Below are positions 33,850-42,984 of a DNA stretch of 64,000 nt, in pieces. This DNA is from Anaerolineae bacterium (lineage in GTDB: Bacteria > Chloroflexota > Anaerolineae > Aggregatilineales > UBA2796). Where the stretch lies: NCBI GenBank assembly GCA_019637555.1, contig JAHBVK010000025.1, positions 1-64,000 of the forward strand. Reading direction: 5' to 3'. Within the stretch, counting starts at the first letter, position 1; each line of letters starts with the position of its first letter. Both the position numbers and the translations under genes were made by a program. The notes below the pieces were generated by a model. It did no database searches. It had not been told where the DNA came from and saw only the letters and a list, made by a program, of their open reading frames with translations.

Positions 33850-34593
33850 CTAACCCCCGTTACCCACGAAGCGATAGCCGATCCCGTAGACGGTATGGAT
33901 ATAGGTTGGCTGCGCCGGATCGTTCTCGACTTTGCGCCGTAGATTCTTGATATGGCTGTCCAGTGTGCGCTCTAGACTTTCGCTGTCGAAGCCGAGCACC
34001 TGTTCTGCTAGCTCGGAACGCGGAAAGGCGTAACCGGGATTTTCCATGAACACGCGCAGCAGCTTGAACTCGGTAGGCGTCAGTTCGACGGGTTCGCCAT
34101 CGCGGAACACCTGATGCTGATTGATGTCCAGAAATAGCCCTTGCACCTGTAGAATCTGCTGACGGCTGACATTCTCTGGTAAGGTGCGGCGCAGCACTGA
34201 GCGTACGCGGGCAACTACTTCGCGCGGATTGAAGGGTTTAGTCACATAATCGTCCGCGCCCAACTCCAGCCCGACGATCTTATCAGTGTCCTCGACGCGC
34301 GCGGTCAGCATGATGATCGGGATGTTCTTGAGTGCCGGATCGCTGCGACAGATGCGCGTGATGTCCCAACCGTCCCGATCCGGCAGCATGAGATCGAGCA
34401 CTAATAAGGCGGGAGTTTCCCGTCTTAACGTGTGCAGCGCGGATTCGCCATCATAGGCGGTAAACACCTGATAGCCCGCTTGTTCCAGATAAGCACGCAC
34501 TAAGCGCACGATCTCACGATCATCATCCACGATCAAGATGCGCTGCGTGGGCGCAACAGAAGGATGAAGTGATTGTGATGATAGTGATGACAT
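33850..34593 (-). CDS. OmpR/PhoB-type response regulator
   Basis: About 247 residues. The receiver domain has the acidic pair IVDDDRE, phospho-acceptor Asp67 (LLVLDLMLPD), Thr (IMLTA) and Lys (VTKPFNP). A winged-helix DNA-binding domain ends in LDSHIKNLRRKVE and YIHTVYGIGYRF. ATG at 34593 is chosen, 99 bases inside a frame opening at 34692, because the receiver begins soon after it and GAGG lies upstream. It is cognate to the following kinase gene. Targets probably include the divergently named but co-directional transporter genes upstream. Confidence 0.95.
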   Translation of the reverse strand: MSSLSSQSLHPSVAPTQRILIVDDDREIVRLVRAYLEQAGYQVFTAYDGESALHTLRRETPALLVLDLMLPDRDGWDITRICRSDPALKNIPIIMLTARVEDTDKIVGLELGADDYVTKPFNPREVVARVRSVLRRTLPENVSRQQILQVQGLFLDINQHQVFRDGEPVELTPTEFKLLRVFMENPGYAFPRSELAEQVLGFDSESLERTLDSHIKNLRRKVENDPAQPTYIHTVYGIGYRFVGNGG

Positions 34594-34880
34594 GACTGCC
34601 TCGTCGTCTCCTAATAATACCAATAATCCCGATGCAGTTACGCTGCGGGGGAACACAGCCGCCGCTGCATCGGGACATACATCTACTGCCATTACGGGGG
34701 CAACCGTATTGCCCTATAGAGTGTATGCGCGAGATGTTCAGAAGATGTTCGTTAACCTGAGTTTCAGATGAGCCGCACCTGCTGCACTCCGCCTCAGAGG
34801 GGTATGTTCGTTGCCAACCGAGTCCCCTCTCTGTAAAGGCGCGAAGCGTCGGGGTGAGGTAAATCCGAAACACCAGTTCG
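34594..34880. other. gap between ScyD-like and response-regulator genes
   Basis: About 290 bases. The part at 34815-34862 (GTCCCCTCTCTG ... GTCGGGGTGAGGT) is a weaker relative of the C/G-skewed intergenic repeats. No gene is supported. The gap may hold the promoter of the two-component genes, so read-through from the transporter genes is not certain. Confidence 0.4.
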
Positions 34881-36113
34881 TTAGTTCACCTTCACGATAG
34901 TTGCTGCCGTGATCTGCGGAGTCGGCGTCTGCGCTGGATCGGGAGTTGCCTGCCCTGCGCCTCTACCACCACCGAAACTGCTGTGCAGCACGTAGATCGA
35001 TCCGTCCTTGATCACTGCTGAGACTGCCCCATTTTCTACCGTGATCTTCTGATCGATGCTGGCAGTAGCGAAACTATCCGTACTGCTCAGGATATACACC
35101 GTTTGGGCGCTAATGACCACTACCTTACCGTCGTCCGTTAAGCGCATTCCGTCCGCGCCCGTGATCGGCTCAGGCAGCGTCACTTCGGTGATGTTGGCGG
35201 GATTATCCAGCGGAATCTTGAACAGCTTGCCCTCGCCGGATTTATCGACCAGCAGATAACCACTAGGATCGAAAACGATGCCGTTCAAGCCCAGTCGGTT
35301 ATCGAAGCCACCGATCCCGCCGAAACCGCCGCCGAATCCACCACCAGCGCCAGCGCCGGGAGCAGCAGGTGTACCCTGATCCGTTTGCCCGCCCTGACCA
35401 CCTTGCCCACCACCCCCGAACCGTCCACCGATCATTCCTGCTAGATCGATGCCGAACTTAGGATCGCTCAGATACGCCGGATTGCCACTCGGATCGACGC
35501 GATAGACCGCGCCTGCGATGCTATCGGTGACGTAAGCATTGCCCTGTGCATCCACCGCTACGTCATTGGCGAAGCGAATGTTTAACGCTCCCGTGCTCGG
35601 AGCAACGTTGGTCAGATCGATCTTGAACAGGCGGGCTTTGGTGTTCAGATCGAATACGAACAGATAGATCGAGGAATTCAGATTGCCGAAGAATCCACCG
35701 CCACCAGTTGGCGGCGTGAAATCGGCTGGCGGTGTGCCTTGAAAGCCACCTTGCCCTGCACCACCGCCCTGCCCGCCGCGAAACCGTCCGATCATCGAAC
35801 CGAGTCCGCTGCTGACCACGAACAGCTTGCCATCTGCCACCGTGATGCCCGATGACGTGGTCAGTTCGCTATCCTGAATGAACGGCGTCGTAGTGCCATC
35901 CGCCGCCACCTCGTAGATCGTACCCGTCGTCAGCGAACCAACGAGATAGTTACCCGTCGCCGGATTGATCGTGATGCTCTCAGGGATGATGCTGGCATCC
36001 GAGAGCGTGATCGTCTCCTGTCCCTGCGCTTGTACCTCAGTGAACGGTACAGCGATCACCAGTGAACTTAGCAGCAGCGCCGCCGCCACGAGTCGATTGA
36101 TTGTTTTGTGCAT
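34881..36113 (-). CDS. secreted ScyD/NHL-like beta-propeller protein with Gly-rich insertions
   Basis: About 410 residues. A signal peptide (LVAAALLLSSLVIAVPFTEVQA) precedes propeller-like blades: PESITINPATGNYLVGSL, SSGITVADGKLFVVSSG, FANDVAVDAQGNAYVTDS, GIVFDPSGYLLVDKS, GADGMRLTDDGKVVVIS. This is the pattern of SMP-30/ScyD-like exported propellers. Two Gly/Gln-rich insertions (RFRGGQGGGAGQGGFQG; GGGGQGGQGGQTDQG then [18 protein letters not shown]) break the fold. The start is ATG at 36113 with GGGAGGA close upstream. It probably acts outside the cell with the transporter products encoded upstream. Confidence 0.75.
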   Translation of the reverse strand: MHKTINRLVAAALLLSSLVIAVPFTEVQAQGQETITLSDASIIPESITINPATGNYLVGSLTTGTIYEVAADGTTTPFIQDSELTTSSGITVADGKLFVVSSGLGSMIGRFRGGQGGGAGQGGFQGTPPADFTPPTGGGGFFGNLNSSIYLFVFDLNTKARLFKIDLTNVAPSTGALNIRFANDVAVDAQGNAYVTDSIAGAVYRVDPSGNPAYLSDPKFGIDLAGMIGGRFGGGGQGGQGGQTDQGTPAAPGAGAGGGFGGGFGGIGGFDNRLGLNGIVFDPSGYLLVDKSGEGKLFKIPLDNPANITEVTLPEPITGADGMRLTDDGKVVVISAQTVYILSSTDSFATASIDQKITVENGAVSAVIKDGSIYVLHSSFGGGRGAGQATPDPAQTPTPQITAATIVKVN

Positions 36114-36148
36114 ACATCCTCCCAAAAGAACTGCGCCGATTACGCCCT

Positions 36149-36181
36149 AATTGGGTGGGTTAGAAACCCACCCCTACGATG
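36149..36181. repeat. 33-base palindromic repeat, exact inverted partner of 46374-46406
   Basis: The core stem is GGGTGGGT-TAGAA-ACCCACCC. The full 33 bases recur exactly in opposite orientation at 46374-46406, so this is a dispersed element rather than a chance hairpin. It lies just upstream of the ScyD-like gene start (36113). Confidence 0.8.
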
Positions 36182-36207
36182 TGATTGTTAGTAAAGTTGC
36201 GTGTTGT

Positions 36208-36231
36208 AGGGGTAGGTTTAAAAACCTACCC
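36208..36231. repeat. second hairpin of the same type
   Basis: GGGTAGGTTT and AAACCTACCC pair with a very short loop (36210-36231). It is a diverged relative of the 36149 repeat about 30 bases away; the two may form one composite element between the substrate-binding-protein stop (36244) and the ScyD-like gene. Confidence 0.65.
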
Positions 36232-36243
36232 TCTTAAAAAGCG

Positions 36244-38529
36244 TCACCGTGCCAACAGTGTGCCATCGTCATAACGGGCGATCTCGCGGATGCCGCTGCT
36301 ATCGCTGCCGACACTGAGCAAGATCACCGCGCGGGTAAATTCACCGTTCTCGTACTCCGATGGACGGTAAATGCCCTGCACGCCGCGAAATTCATCCACA
36401 TCCAACAGCCACGAACGCAGACTGCTGGCGCTAGCACTCGCTTTCGATAATCCATCCGCGATCAAGTAGATGGCGTCATAGTAAGCGGCACTTTGTGGCG
36501 TCGGTGAAGTACCGTAGCGCGTGCTGTAGCGTGCGCTGAAGTCGCGGCTCGCCCAATCGCCCGCCGTTGACCACCACGTTTGCGCCGCGATCACTTCGAT
36601 CCCGTTGGGAACGGTCAGCGTCGCCGCCATCTCCGGCGTCAGATAGCCGTAGACAAAGACGCCTTGCCAGCCCTGATCACCGAGCGCCTTGAGCAGCGCA
36701 CTAGCGGCAGGCTGCGTCGTCCACACGAACACCGCCTGAGCGCCGGAACTTTTGATCTGTTGGGCGTACTGCGTGTAGTCCTTCTGATCGACATCGTGTT
36801 CCAGCGACAGCACCACGCGCCCATCATCCGAGTCGTCGATGCTTTTCTTGACCGCCGTGATCGTATCGATACCATAATCGGTGCGGGCGGCGAAGGTGGC
36901 GAAGCTAGTCAGTTCGCGCTCGTTCAGCAGATAATTGGCGGCTGCTTGTGCCATCACCGTATCATCGGCGCGTACTTGCAGCACGAAGTCCGTCGCGTCG
37001 CTGGTGGTGATCTGCGCGGAGGTCGCGGAGACTAACTCCGGCAGGCTGTTGCTCGACGCCGCGCTGAGTACCGACAGGATATGCCCGTTGAAATCAGGAC
37101 CAAGGATGATCGTCGCGCCGTCCGTCTTTGCCTGCGAGATCGCCGTGCTGACTGCTGCGCTGTCCGCTGCGTTGTAGCCTTTGACCACCAGCGTATAGCG
37201 GGTACTGTTACGGATCACGCCGCCGCGATCATTGATCTCGCGTGCTGCCAGTTGCGCCGCTTGTAGTGCCGATTTGCCTGTCGCTGCCGAGATGCCGTCC
37301 GTCGTGCCAATCACCGCGATAGTGATCGTCGCTTGATCGCTCGGCGTTTCCGTCGTAGTGTCAGGCACAATGGTGTTCAGGCAGGTCGTGCAATCGCCAT
37401 CCACGTATCGCGCCGCCTCGATGAACTGACCATCCGGCTGCGCTTGGAACAGCAGCGCATCATCGCTCTCGGCGTTGTTGTAGATGCCCTGCACGCCGTC
37501 GAAATCGCGTAGGCTGCGAAGTTGGCTGGCGATGCTGGACGCGCTGTTGCCCGATGAAGTCTCGCGGATCGCCGCCGCCAGCATTTCCACCGCGTCATAG
37601 TACGCTGCCGCGTTGTTGCTCGGCTGTCCGTTCCAGCGTGCCGCGTAATCCGACACGAAATCCTGACTCTGTGCGTCGTAGGCGTTGATCGACCACGCGC
37701 CCGCGCCGACGATGTTCGTGGCATTCTCTGCGCCGACTCGCGCCACGAAGCCATCATCCAGCGCCGGATACACGATCAAGCCATTCCAACCTTCTACACG
37801 CAGCGCCTTGAGCAGCAGTTCCATCTGCGGATCAAGCGTCCACGCCACCACCACTTCGGCGCGCGCGTCGCGGATCGTCTGTGCTTCTTCGGTGAAATCG
37901 TCAGCGTCCGATGCTTGCGTCAGATCGGCAACGATCTTGCTGCTGCCCGCCTGTGACTTGAACTCCTTGATCCCCGCTTGCGCTGATTCGGTATCGGCGG
38001 CGACGGCGGCGATCCGCGTGTACAAGCGTTGATCCACCAGATAGTCCGCGATCATCCGCGCCATCGTCGTGTCATCGGGAGTCAGGCGAAATACATTGCT
38101 GCGGCTGCTGCCCGTCACCGTCGTCAGCACGGCAACACTTGGCGATCCGGCGTTCAGCAGCGCGTCCAACCGATCCGCGTCATTAGGACCGAGGATCGCC
38201 ACCGCGCCATCCGCCTTGATGTCCGTCAGCGCGTCGCTGACATCGCTGTTGCTATCGGCGGTGTAATACTTGACGTTGAGTTGATAGCGATCCTCATCGG
38301 TGTCGGTCAAGCCATCGCCGTTGATCTGCTCTGCCGCCAGCACCGCCGCCTGATACAGATTGCGATCCACTTCCGCCTGTGTGCCGCTGCCCGCGCCGAT
38401 GAAGGCGATGTTCAGCGTGGTCGCGTCCTGTGCCCGCGCGGTGTTCGAGGTCGCCGTGATCGCGCTGCCTGCGATCAACGCCACTGCGCCAAGAGCCGTA
38501 ATTAGTCGTCTAATGTGCATGATCTTCAT
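36244..38529 (-). CDS. exported protein with two tandem periplasmic-binding domains (Leu/Ile/Val-type)
   Basis: 761 residues. A signal peptide (ITALGAVALIAGSAITATSNTARAQ) precedes two successive type I periplasmic binding folds of about 350 residues each. The parallel landmarks are clear: TLNIAFIGAG vs TITIAVIGTT, YQAAVLAAEQING vs LQAAQLAAREIND, DGAVAILGPNDADRL vs DGATIILGPDFNGHI, FDGVQGIYNNAE vs FRGVQGIYRPSE, and AAYYDAVEMLA vs AAYYDAIYLIA. Binding proteins normally have one such domain. It sits 17 bases after a MacB-like permease, although this fold normally serves LIV-type importers; none are nearby. It may therefore be a sensor or ligand scavenger for the efflux system. Confidence 0.87.
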   Translation of the reverse strand: MKIMHIRRLITALGAVALIAGSAITATSNTARAQDATTLNIAFIGAGSGTQAEVDRNLYQAAVLAAEQINGDGLTDTDEDRYQLNVKYYTADSNSDVSDALTDIKADGAVAILGPNDADRLDALLNAGSPSVAVLTTVTGSSRSNVFRLTPDDTTMARMIADYLVDQRLYTRIAAVAADTESAQAGIKEFKSQAGSSKIVADLTQASDADDFTEEAQTIRDARAEVVVAWTLDPQMELLLKALRVEGWNGLIVYPALDDGFVARVGAENATNIVGAGAWSINAYDAQSQDFVSDYAARWNGQPSNNAAAYYDAVEMLAAAIRETSSGNSASSIASQLRSLRDFDGVQGIYNNAESDDALLFQAQPDGQFIEAARYVDGDCTTCLNTIVPDTTTETPSDQATITIAVIGTTDGISAATGKSALQAAQLAAREINDRGGVIRNSTRYTLVVKGYNAADSAAVSTAISQAKTDGATIILGPDFNGHILSVLSAASSNSLPELVSATSAQITTSDATDFVLQVRADDTVMAQAAANYLLNERELTSFATFAARTDYGIDTITAVKKSIDDSDDGRVVLSLEHDVDQKDYTQYAQQIKSSGAQAVFVWTTQPAASALLKALGDQGWQGVFVYGYLTPEMAATLTVPNGIEVIAAQTWWSTAGDWASRDFSARYSTRYGTSPTPQSAAYYDAIYLIADGLSKASASASSLRSWLLDVDEFRGVQGIYRPSEYENGEFTRAVILLSVGSDSSGIREIARYDDGTLLAR

Positions 38530-38546
38530 TCCATTCCGGTACGCAT

Positions 38547-40523
38547 TTACTCGTAGCGTAGTGCTTCAATTGGTTGCAGAGAGGCGGCGCGGGTGGCGGG
38601 ATAAACGCCGAAGAACACGCCGACGATGATCGAAAAGCCCAGACCGAGCGCGATAGATTCCGGCGTCACGCGGGCGGTCAGCAAGCCCGAACTGGTCACC
38701 AGTACCGAGATGCCGACGCCGAACAGCACACCGATGATCCCGCCGATGGTACTGAGCAGCACCGTCTCGATCAGGAACTGCTGCAAGATGCGGTTTTTGC
38801 GTGCGCCTAGCGCCTTGCGTAAACCGATCTCTTTGGTGCGTTCGGAGACGGAGACAAGGCTGATGTTCATGATGCCGATGCCGCCGACCAGCAGCGACAC
38901 ACTGGCTATCGCGCCCAACAGGATCGTCAGGATGCCCGTCACTTGGCTCGCCGTATTCAAGAGCTGCTGCTGATCGAGGATGTTGAAGTCGTTATCGGCG
39001 TCCGCTTTGGTGCGATGACGGGTACGCAAGATTCGTTCGATCTGCGCCTTCACCGATTCGATGTCCTCTACTTTGGTCACCGAGACGCGGATATTGGACA
39101 CCAGATCGTCATTGCTGCCGCTTGCCTTCGCATTGGTGAACAGATTGCGATAAGCCGTCTTTAGCGGCACGTACATCGCTTCGTTCGGATCAGCGCCGAA
39201 GGTAGCGTTTTGCTGCTCCAATACGCCGATCACTTCGTAACGCTGCCCGTTCAGGCGCACTTCCTGCCCCAACGGATCAGCCGTGCCGAACAAATCCGAG
39301 GCGATGCTCGTACCCAAGACCACCACATGCGCGGCGGCATCGAACTCGCCAGTGGTGAAGAAATGTCCCTTCGCCACCTTGATATTGCTGACACTGGCAT
39401 ACTCCGGAACGACAGCTTGAACGGTAGCCGATGTGCTTGCCGTATCAGAGCGCACCGTCAGATTGCCGTTGTATTGCGGCAGCACGGCAGTTAAGCCGCT
39501 GACGGCAGCTTTGATCGCCTCCGCATCCTGATAGGTCAGGTTACGCGCTGATCCGCCCGCCCGCGAGCTGATCGTCAGCAAGTTCGTCCCGATCCCCTGA
39601 ATCTGCTGCGTGACGGCAGCCTGTGCGCCCTGTCCCACTGAGAGCAGCGCCACCACCGCCGTGACACCGATCACCACGCCAAGCATCGTCAGCGCGGATC
39701 GCATCTTGTTCGCCATCAGCGCATCCAGCGCCACGCCCACATTCTGCGAGATGCCCAGTCCACCACGACGCGGCGATACCAGCATCGCAGCGATCTGCTG
39801 TTGGGCGGCAGCGTCGGCGGCGTTCACGATTGGCTTTAGCGTCAACCCTTGCCCGATCAGCGTCAGAGTCGCGGCGAACGCCAGATAGAAACCGATGCCA
39901 GTCGGTAACGCGCCACCTCTCCCGAAATCGATTAGGAAGTAGATCAGCGCGAGGAAGCCAAACACCACCGCGATCTTGGTCAGCAAACGCCGCCGCTTCA
40001 GCAGTCGCAAGCCAACCAGTCCGACGATCAGCGATCCGAGCGCGGCAACGGGAACGAGTAAGATCGATGGATTACCGAACACGTTGATCAGCAGTTGCGG
40101 CGAGATAATCCCGCCTGCGCCGCCCGCGAATGCGCCTCGAAATGCGCCCCCGCCTGCACCACCGCCACCACCACCGAAGAAACCTCCACCTCCGGCACGT
40201 CCGCCGCCACCGGCGTTGCCGCCAGCGCTACCGTTACCATTTGTGCCGCCAGTAGTTCCGCCCGAACTGGAGCTAGAAATCTCGATGCTGTTGCTAGGCG
40301 TCGGTGATGGTCCGGCAGGCGGTTGGAAGCCACCGGAAGCAGCGGGCGTCGGCAGCACGGCGGTTTCTGCGCCTGCGCCAGTACCATTACCCGCACCAGC
40401 GCGGAATAAAGCGTTCGCCTGCACCCACGGTTGCAATCCGAAGAAACTGATCAACATGATCACGGCGCAAATCACGATCAACACCATGCGTCCGCGATTT
40501 TCCAGAAATGCTCTGATCTTCAT
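38547..40523 (-). CDS. MacB-like ABC transporter permease with extra Gly-rich and multi-helix N-terminal region
   Basis: 658 residues. Helix 1 (MVLIVICAVIMLISFFGL) is followed by a Ser/Gly-rich external stretch (about 60-140: GGGGRAGGGGFFGGGGGGAG region), then four further helices (about 145-240). Only then comes the normal MacB module: ALDALMANKMRSALTMLGVVIGV with the next helix, a periplasmic MacB_PCD domain, and the FtsX domain with three C-terminal helices (SLLVGGIGIMNISLVSVSERTKEIGLRKALGA). MacB permeases are usually about 400 residues, so about 240 are additional. It pairs with the ATPase gene 18 bases upstream. Confidence 0.88.
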   Translation of the reverse strand: MKIRAFLENRGRMVLIVICAVIMLISFFGLQPWVQANALFRAGAGNGTGAGAETAVLPTPAASGGFQPPAGPSPTPSNSIEISSSSSGGTTGGTNGNGSAGGNAGGGGRAGGGGFFGGGGGGAGGGAFRGAFAGGAGGIISPQLLINVFGNPSILLVPVAALGSLIVGLVGLRLLKRRRLLTKIAVVFGFLALIYFLIDFGRGGALPTGIGFYLAFAATLTLIGQGLTLKPIVNAADAAAQQQIAAMLVSPRRGGLGISQNVGVALDALMANKMRSALTMLGVVIGVTAVVALLSVGQGAQAAVTQQIQGIGTNLLTISSRAGGSARNLTYQDAEAIKAAVSGLTAVLPQYNGNLTVRSDTASTSATVQAVVPEYASVSNIKVAKGHFFTTGEFDAAAHVVVLGTSIASDLFGTADPLGQEVRLNGQRYEVIGVLEQQNATFGADPNEAMYVPLKTAYRNLFTNAKASGSNDDLVSNIRVSVTKVEDIESVKAQIERILRTRHRTKADADNDFNILDQQQLLNTASQVTGILTILLGAIASVSLLVGGIGIMNISLVSVSERTKEIGLRKALGARKNRILQQFLIETVLLSTIGGIIGVLFGVGISVLVTSSGLLTARVTPESIALGLGFSIIVGVFFGVYPATRAASLQPIEALRYE

Positions 40524-40541
40524 TGTTGTGTTCCTATCCGA

Positions 40542-41333
40542 TCAGACCACTAAGCCATCGCGCAAGGTGATGATGCGCTGCGCTCGTGCTGCGATGTCTG
40601 GGGCGTGCGTGACCACGATCAGCGTGATTCCCTGCTCCTGATGAAGCTGCTGGAACAACGCCAGAATTTCCTCGCTGGTCTTGCTATCCAGATTGCCCGT
40701 CGGCTCATCCGCGAGGATGATCGAGGGGTTAGTCACCAAGGCGCGGGCGACGGCGACGCGCTGCTGCTGTCCACCGGAAAGTTCCGGCGGCTTGTGATCG
40801 ACGCGATCCCCTAGCCCGACCATTTCTAGCGCGGCGCGGGCGCGTTCATTGCGTTCTTTGGCGGGCACGCCAGCGTAGACCAGCGGCAGCGCCACGTTCG
40901 CTAATGCCGTGCTGCGTCCCAACAGATTGAACTTCTGAAAGACGAAGCCGATCCGCGCGTTGCGAATATCCGACAACAAATCGTCGGTCATCTGGCTGAT
41001 CTCCACGCCCGCCAGTCGATAACTGCCGCTGCTAGGCAGATCGAGCGCACCGATGATCGCCATCAACGTGCTTTTGCCCGATCCCGAAGGACCGATGATC
41101 GCTACCATCTCGCCCTGCCTGATCTGGATCGAGACACCGCGTAGCGCCTGCACTTCCGTCTCGCCCATCTGATAGACCTTCTTCAGATCGGTAGTCTCGA
41201 TCACGATGGGCTTTTCCACTTGCTGATCCTGATCTTGCGTCTGTGCTGCCGTTTCCGGTGTGCTTTCGGCTACGCTTGCGCCGTTATCGCTCACCGCGAC
41301 ACTAGAGGAAGGAGGTGTTGTGATTGCGTCCAT
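40542..41333 (-). CDS. MacB/LolD-type ABC transporter ATP-binding protein
   Basis: About 263 residues. An N-terminal polar extension of about 45 residues (Ser/Thr/Gln-rich) precedes a canonical nucleotide-binding domain with Walker [14 protein letters not shown]-loop FVFQKFNLL, signature [15 protein letters not shown], Walker [13 protein letters not shown] and H-loop VTHAPD. It powers the MacB-like permease. ATG at 41333 has a GAGGAGGAT SD; the frame extends to 41429 across the MacA-like stop but without an RBS. Gene order adaptor-ATPase-permease matches MacA-MacB split systems. Confidence 0.94.
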   Translation of the reverse strand: MDAITTPPSSSVAVSDNGASVAESTPETAAQTQDQDQQVEKPIVIETTDLKKVYQMGETEVQALRGVSIQIRQGEMVAIIGPSGSGKSTLMAIIGALDLPSSGSYRLAGVEISQMTDDLLSDIRNARIGFVFQKFNLLGRSTALANVALPLVYAGVPAKERNERARAALEMVGLGDRVDHKPPELSGGQQQRVAVARALVTNPSIILADEPTGNLDSKTSEEILALFQQLHQEQGITLIVVTHAPDIAARAQRIITLRDGLVV

Positions 41334-41352
41334 TTGGCTATCCTCCTCGCCC

Positions 41353-42825
41353 TTAGTTGCCCGGAGGCGCGAATCCGCCACCCGCACCTGCGCCCGCGCC
41401 AGCACCACCACCCGCAGCGCCGAATCCACCGATGCCGCTGCTGCTTGTAGTCGTAGCGTTAGGATCGCTCAGATAGATTTGCTGTCCGGCGCTCAGGCTT
41501 CCCTGTACCACCGTCCGCGATCCGACGAACGCGCCCGCCGTCACCGCCACGCGCTGCGGCACGCCACCAGTACCAACGACCAGCACGTAATCGCCTTGCG
41601 TATCGTGCAGTACCGCTTGCGTCGGGACGAGCAGCGCGTTGTTGATCGTGCCAGTGGTGATCGTCACATCGGCGGTCATACCCGGCAGCACCGTCGCCGT
41701 CGAATCGGGCGTGATCTGCAAGCGCACACTGTAAGTGACCACATTGGAGGTCAACTGACCGGATGGCGAGATGCGCGACACCTTGCCCTTCAGCGCCTTG
41801 CTGGCATCGTTGTTCAGCTTGAAGGTCGCGTCCTGACCAATTTTCACCTGCGTGATGTACAGCTCGTCCACCGTCGCATCGACGTACAGGGCGCTGGTAT
41901 CCAACAGCGTGACGGCGGTGGCATTGGCGCTCACCGACTGTCCCACGATCACGCTGATGTCTGAGACGATGCCAGCGAAGGGAGCGACCACTGTCGCGTT
42001 CGCCAGCTTGGATTTAGCGTTATCCAGTTGCAACTGCTTCTGCGCTAAGGCAGCCTGCGCGGAATCGATGTCCTCTTTGGTCGCGCCTTCTTGCAACGCC
42101 GCTAACGACGCCTCCGCCTGTGCCAATGATGCTTCCGCCGAGGCGACACTGGCGCTGTTATCCGCGTTCAGCTTGGCAGTGTCGCATTTCGATACCGCCG
42201 AGTCGTAAGCGGTTTGCGCGTTCCGCAGATCGACGCCCACCTGCGAATCGGGATCAGGCACGAAGATCGCATCGGCGCTGTACCCATCGTTCACGTAGTT
42301 GTCATATGCCGTTTGCGCGTTATTCAAGGCTAATTTCTGCGTATCCACATCGGCACAAGTGGTGCTGACGTTGCTGTTATTGGTTTCAGCGTTGACCTTT
42401 GCCGTCGCTAACTGCGATTTTGCTGAGGCGACGCTTGCTTCTGCCTGCGTCAAATCTTTGGGCGATGGCGTGGCGATCAAGCTGTTGTAGGTCGCCTGCT
42501 GCTGGATCAACGCCTGCTGCGCCACCGCGATGTCGTACTCTAGATCGGCAGTATCGAGCGCAATGATCACCTGTCCGGCGCTCACCTGATCACCGATCTG
42601 CACGTTCACTTGCTTGACTTCGCCGCCCGTGCCAAAGGTCAGATAAATGCTGCGCTCAGGCGCAACCGTACCCGACGTGTCGATGGTGGTGGTGATGTTT
42701 TCCGTCTCTACGGTTCCGGTCTGTGCGCTGGCTGTCGTGTTCTGCCTGCCCTGCGCCATCAATCTAGGGATGATCAGGAATGCTGCCACCAGCAAAACCA
42801 CCCCGATGATGATCCATTTTCGCAT
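41353..42825 (-). CDS. MacA/HlyD-type periplasmic adaptor with long coiled coil and Gly-rich tail
   Basis: 490 residues. A single N-terminal anchor ([19 protein letters not shown]) is followed by a lipoyl-like half ([21 protein letters not shown]), a long alanine/glutamine-rich coiled-coil hairpin (about 90-270), the second lipoyl half ([20 protein letters not shown]) and beta-barrel and membrane-proximal domains ([11 protein letters not shown]). The final ~40 residues are Gly/Ala-rich ([15 protein letters not shown]). Such adaptors dock on a MacB transporter and direct substrate outward. ATG at 42825 has GGAGAGG upstream. It is the first gene of the transporter locus. Confidence 0.93.
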   Translation of the reverse strand: MRKWIIIGVVLLVAAFLIIPRLMAQGRQNTTASAQTGTVETENITTTIDTSGTVAPERSIYLTFGTGGEVKQVNVQIGDQVSAGQVIIALDTADLEYDIAVAQQALIQQQATYNSLIATPSPKDLTQAEASVASAKSQLATAKVNAETNNSNVSTTCADVDTQKLALNNAQTAYDNYVNDGYSADAIFVPDPDSQVGVDLRNAQTAYDSAVSKCDTAKLNADNSASVASAEASLAQAEASLAALQEGATKEDIDSAQAALAQKQLQLDNAKSKLANATVVAPFAGIVSDISVIVGQSVSANATAVTLLDTSALYVDATVDELYITQVKIGQDATFKLNNDASKALKGKVSRISPSGQLTSNVVTYSVRLQITPDSTATVLPGMTADVTITTGTINNALLVPTQAVLHDTQGDYVLVVGTGGVPQRVAVTAGAFVGSRTVVQGSLSAGQQIYLSDPNATTTSSSGIGGFGAAGGGAGAGAGAGGGFAPPGN

Positions 42826-42954
42826 GGGGGAATCCTCTCCTCATAGCATAGTCACACATGATAGTCACTCATGTCAGCGACCATTCTCGCAGTGGCTTGT
42901 GGAGAAGTTATGGAGGAGTTGGGGAAAGCGTGTGAAATGAACCAACCACCTAGC

Positions 42955-42960
42955 GTATAA
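42955..42960 (+). promoter_or_regulatory. -10 element of the M24 peptidase gene
   Basis: TATAAT, 25 bases before the ATG at 42985; no good -35 is visible 17 bases upstream. The same short intergenic region must also contain the promoter for the divergent transporter locus. Confidence 0.4.
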
Positions 42961-42984
42961 TCTGCCAATACTTAGGAGGACTTC

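Noticed and set aside
41260-41964. Plus-strand frame of 234 codons opposite the MacA-like gene
   Set aside because: Antisense shadow; the adaptor gene and ATPase start are strongly supported on the minus strand.
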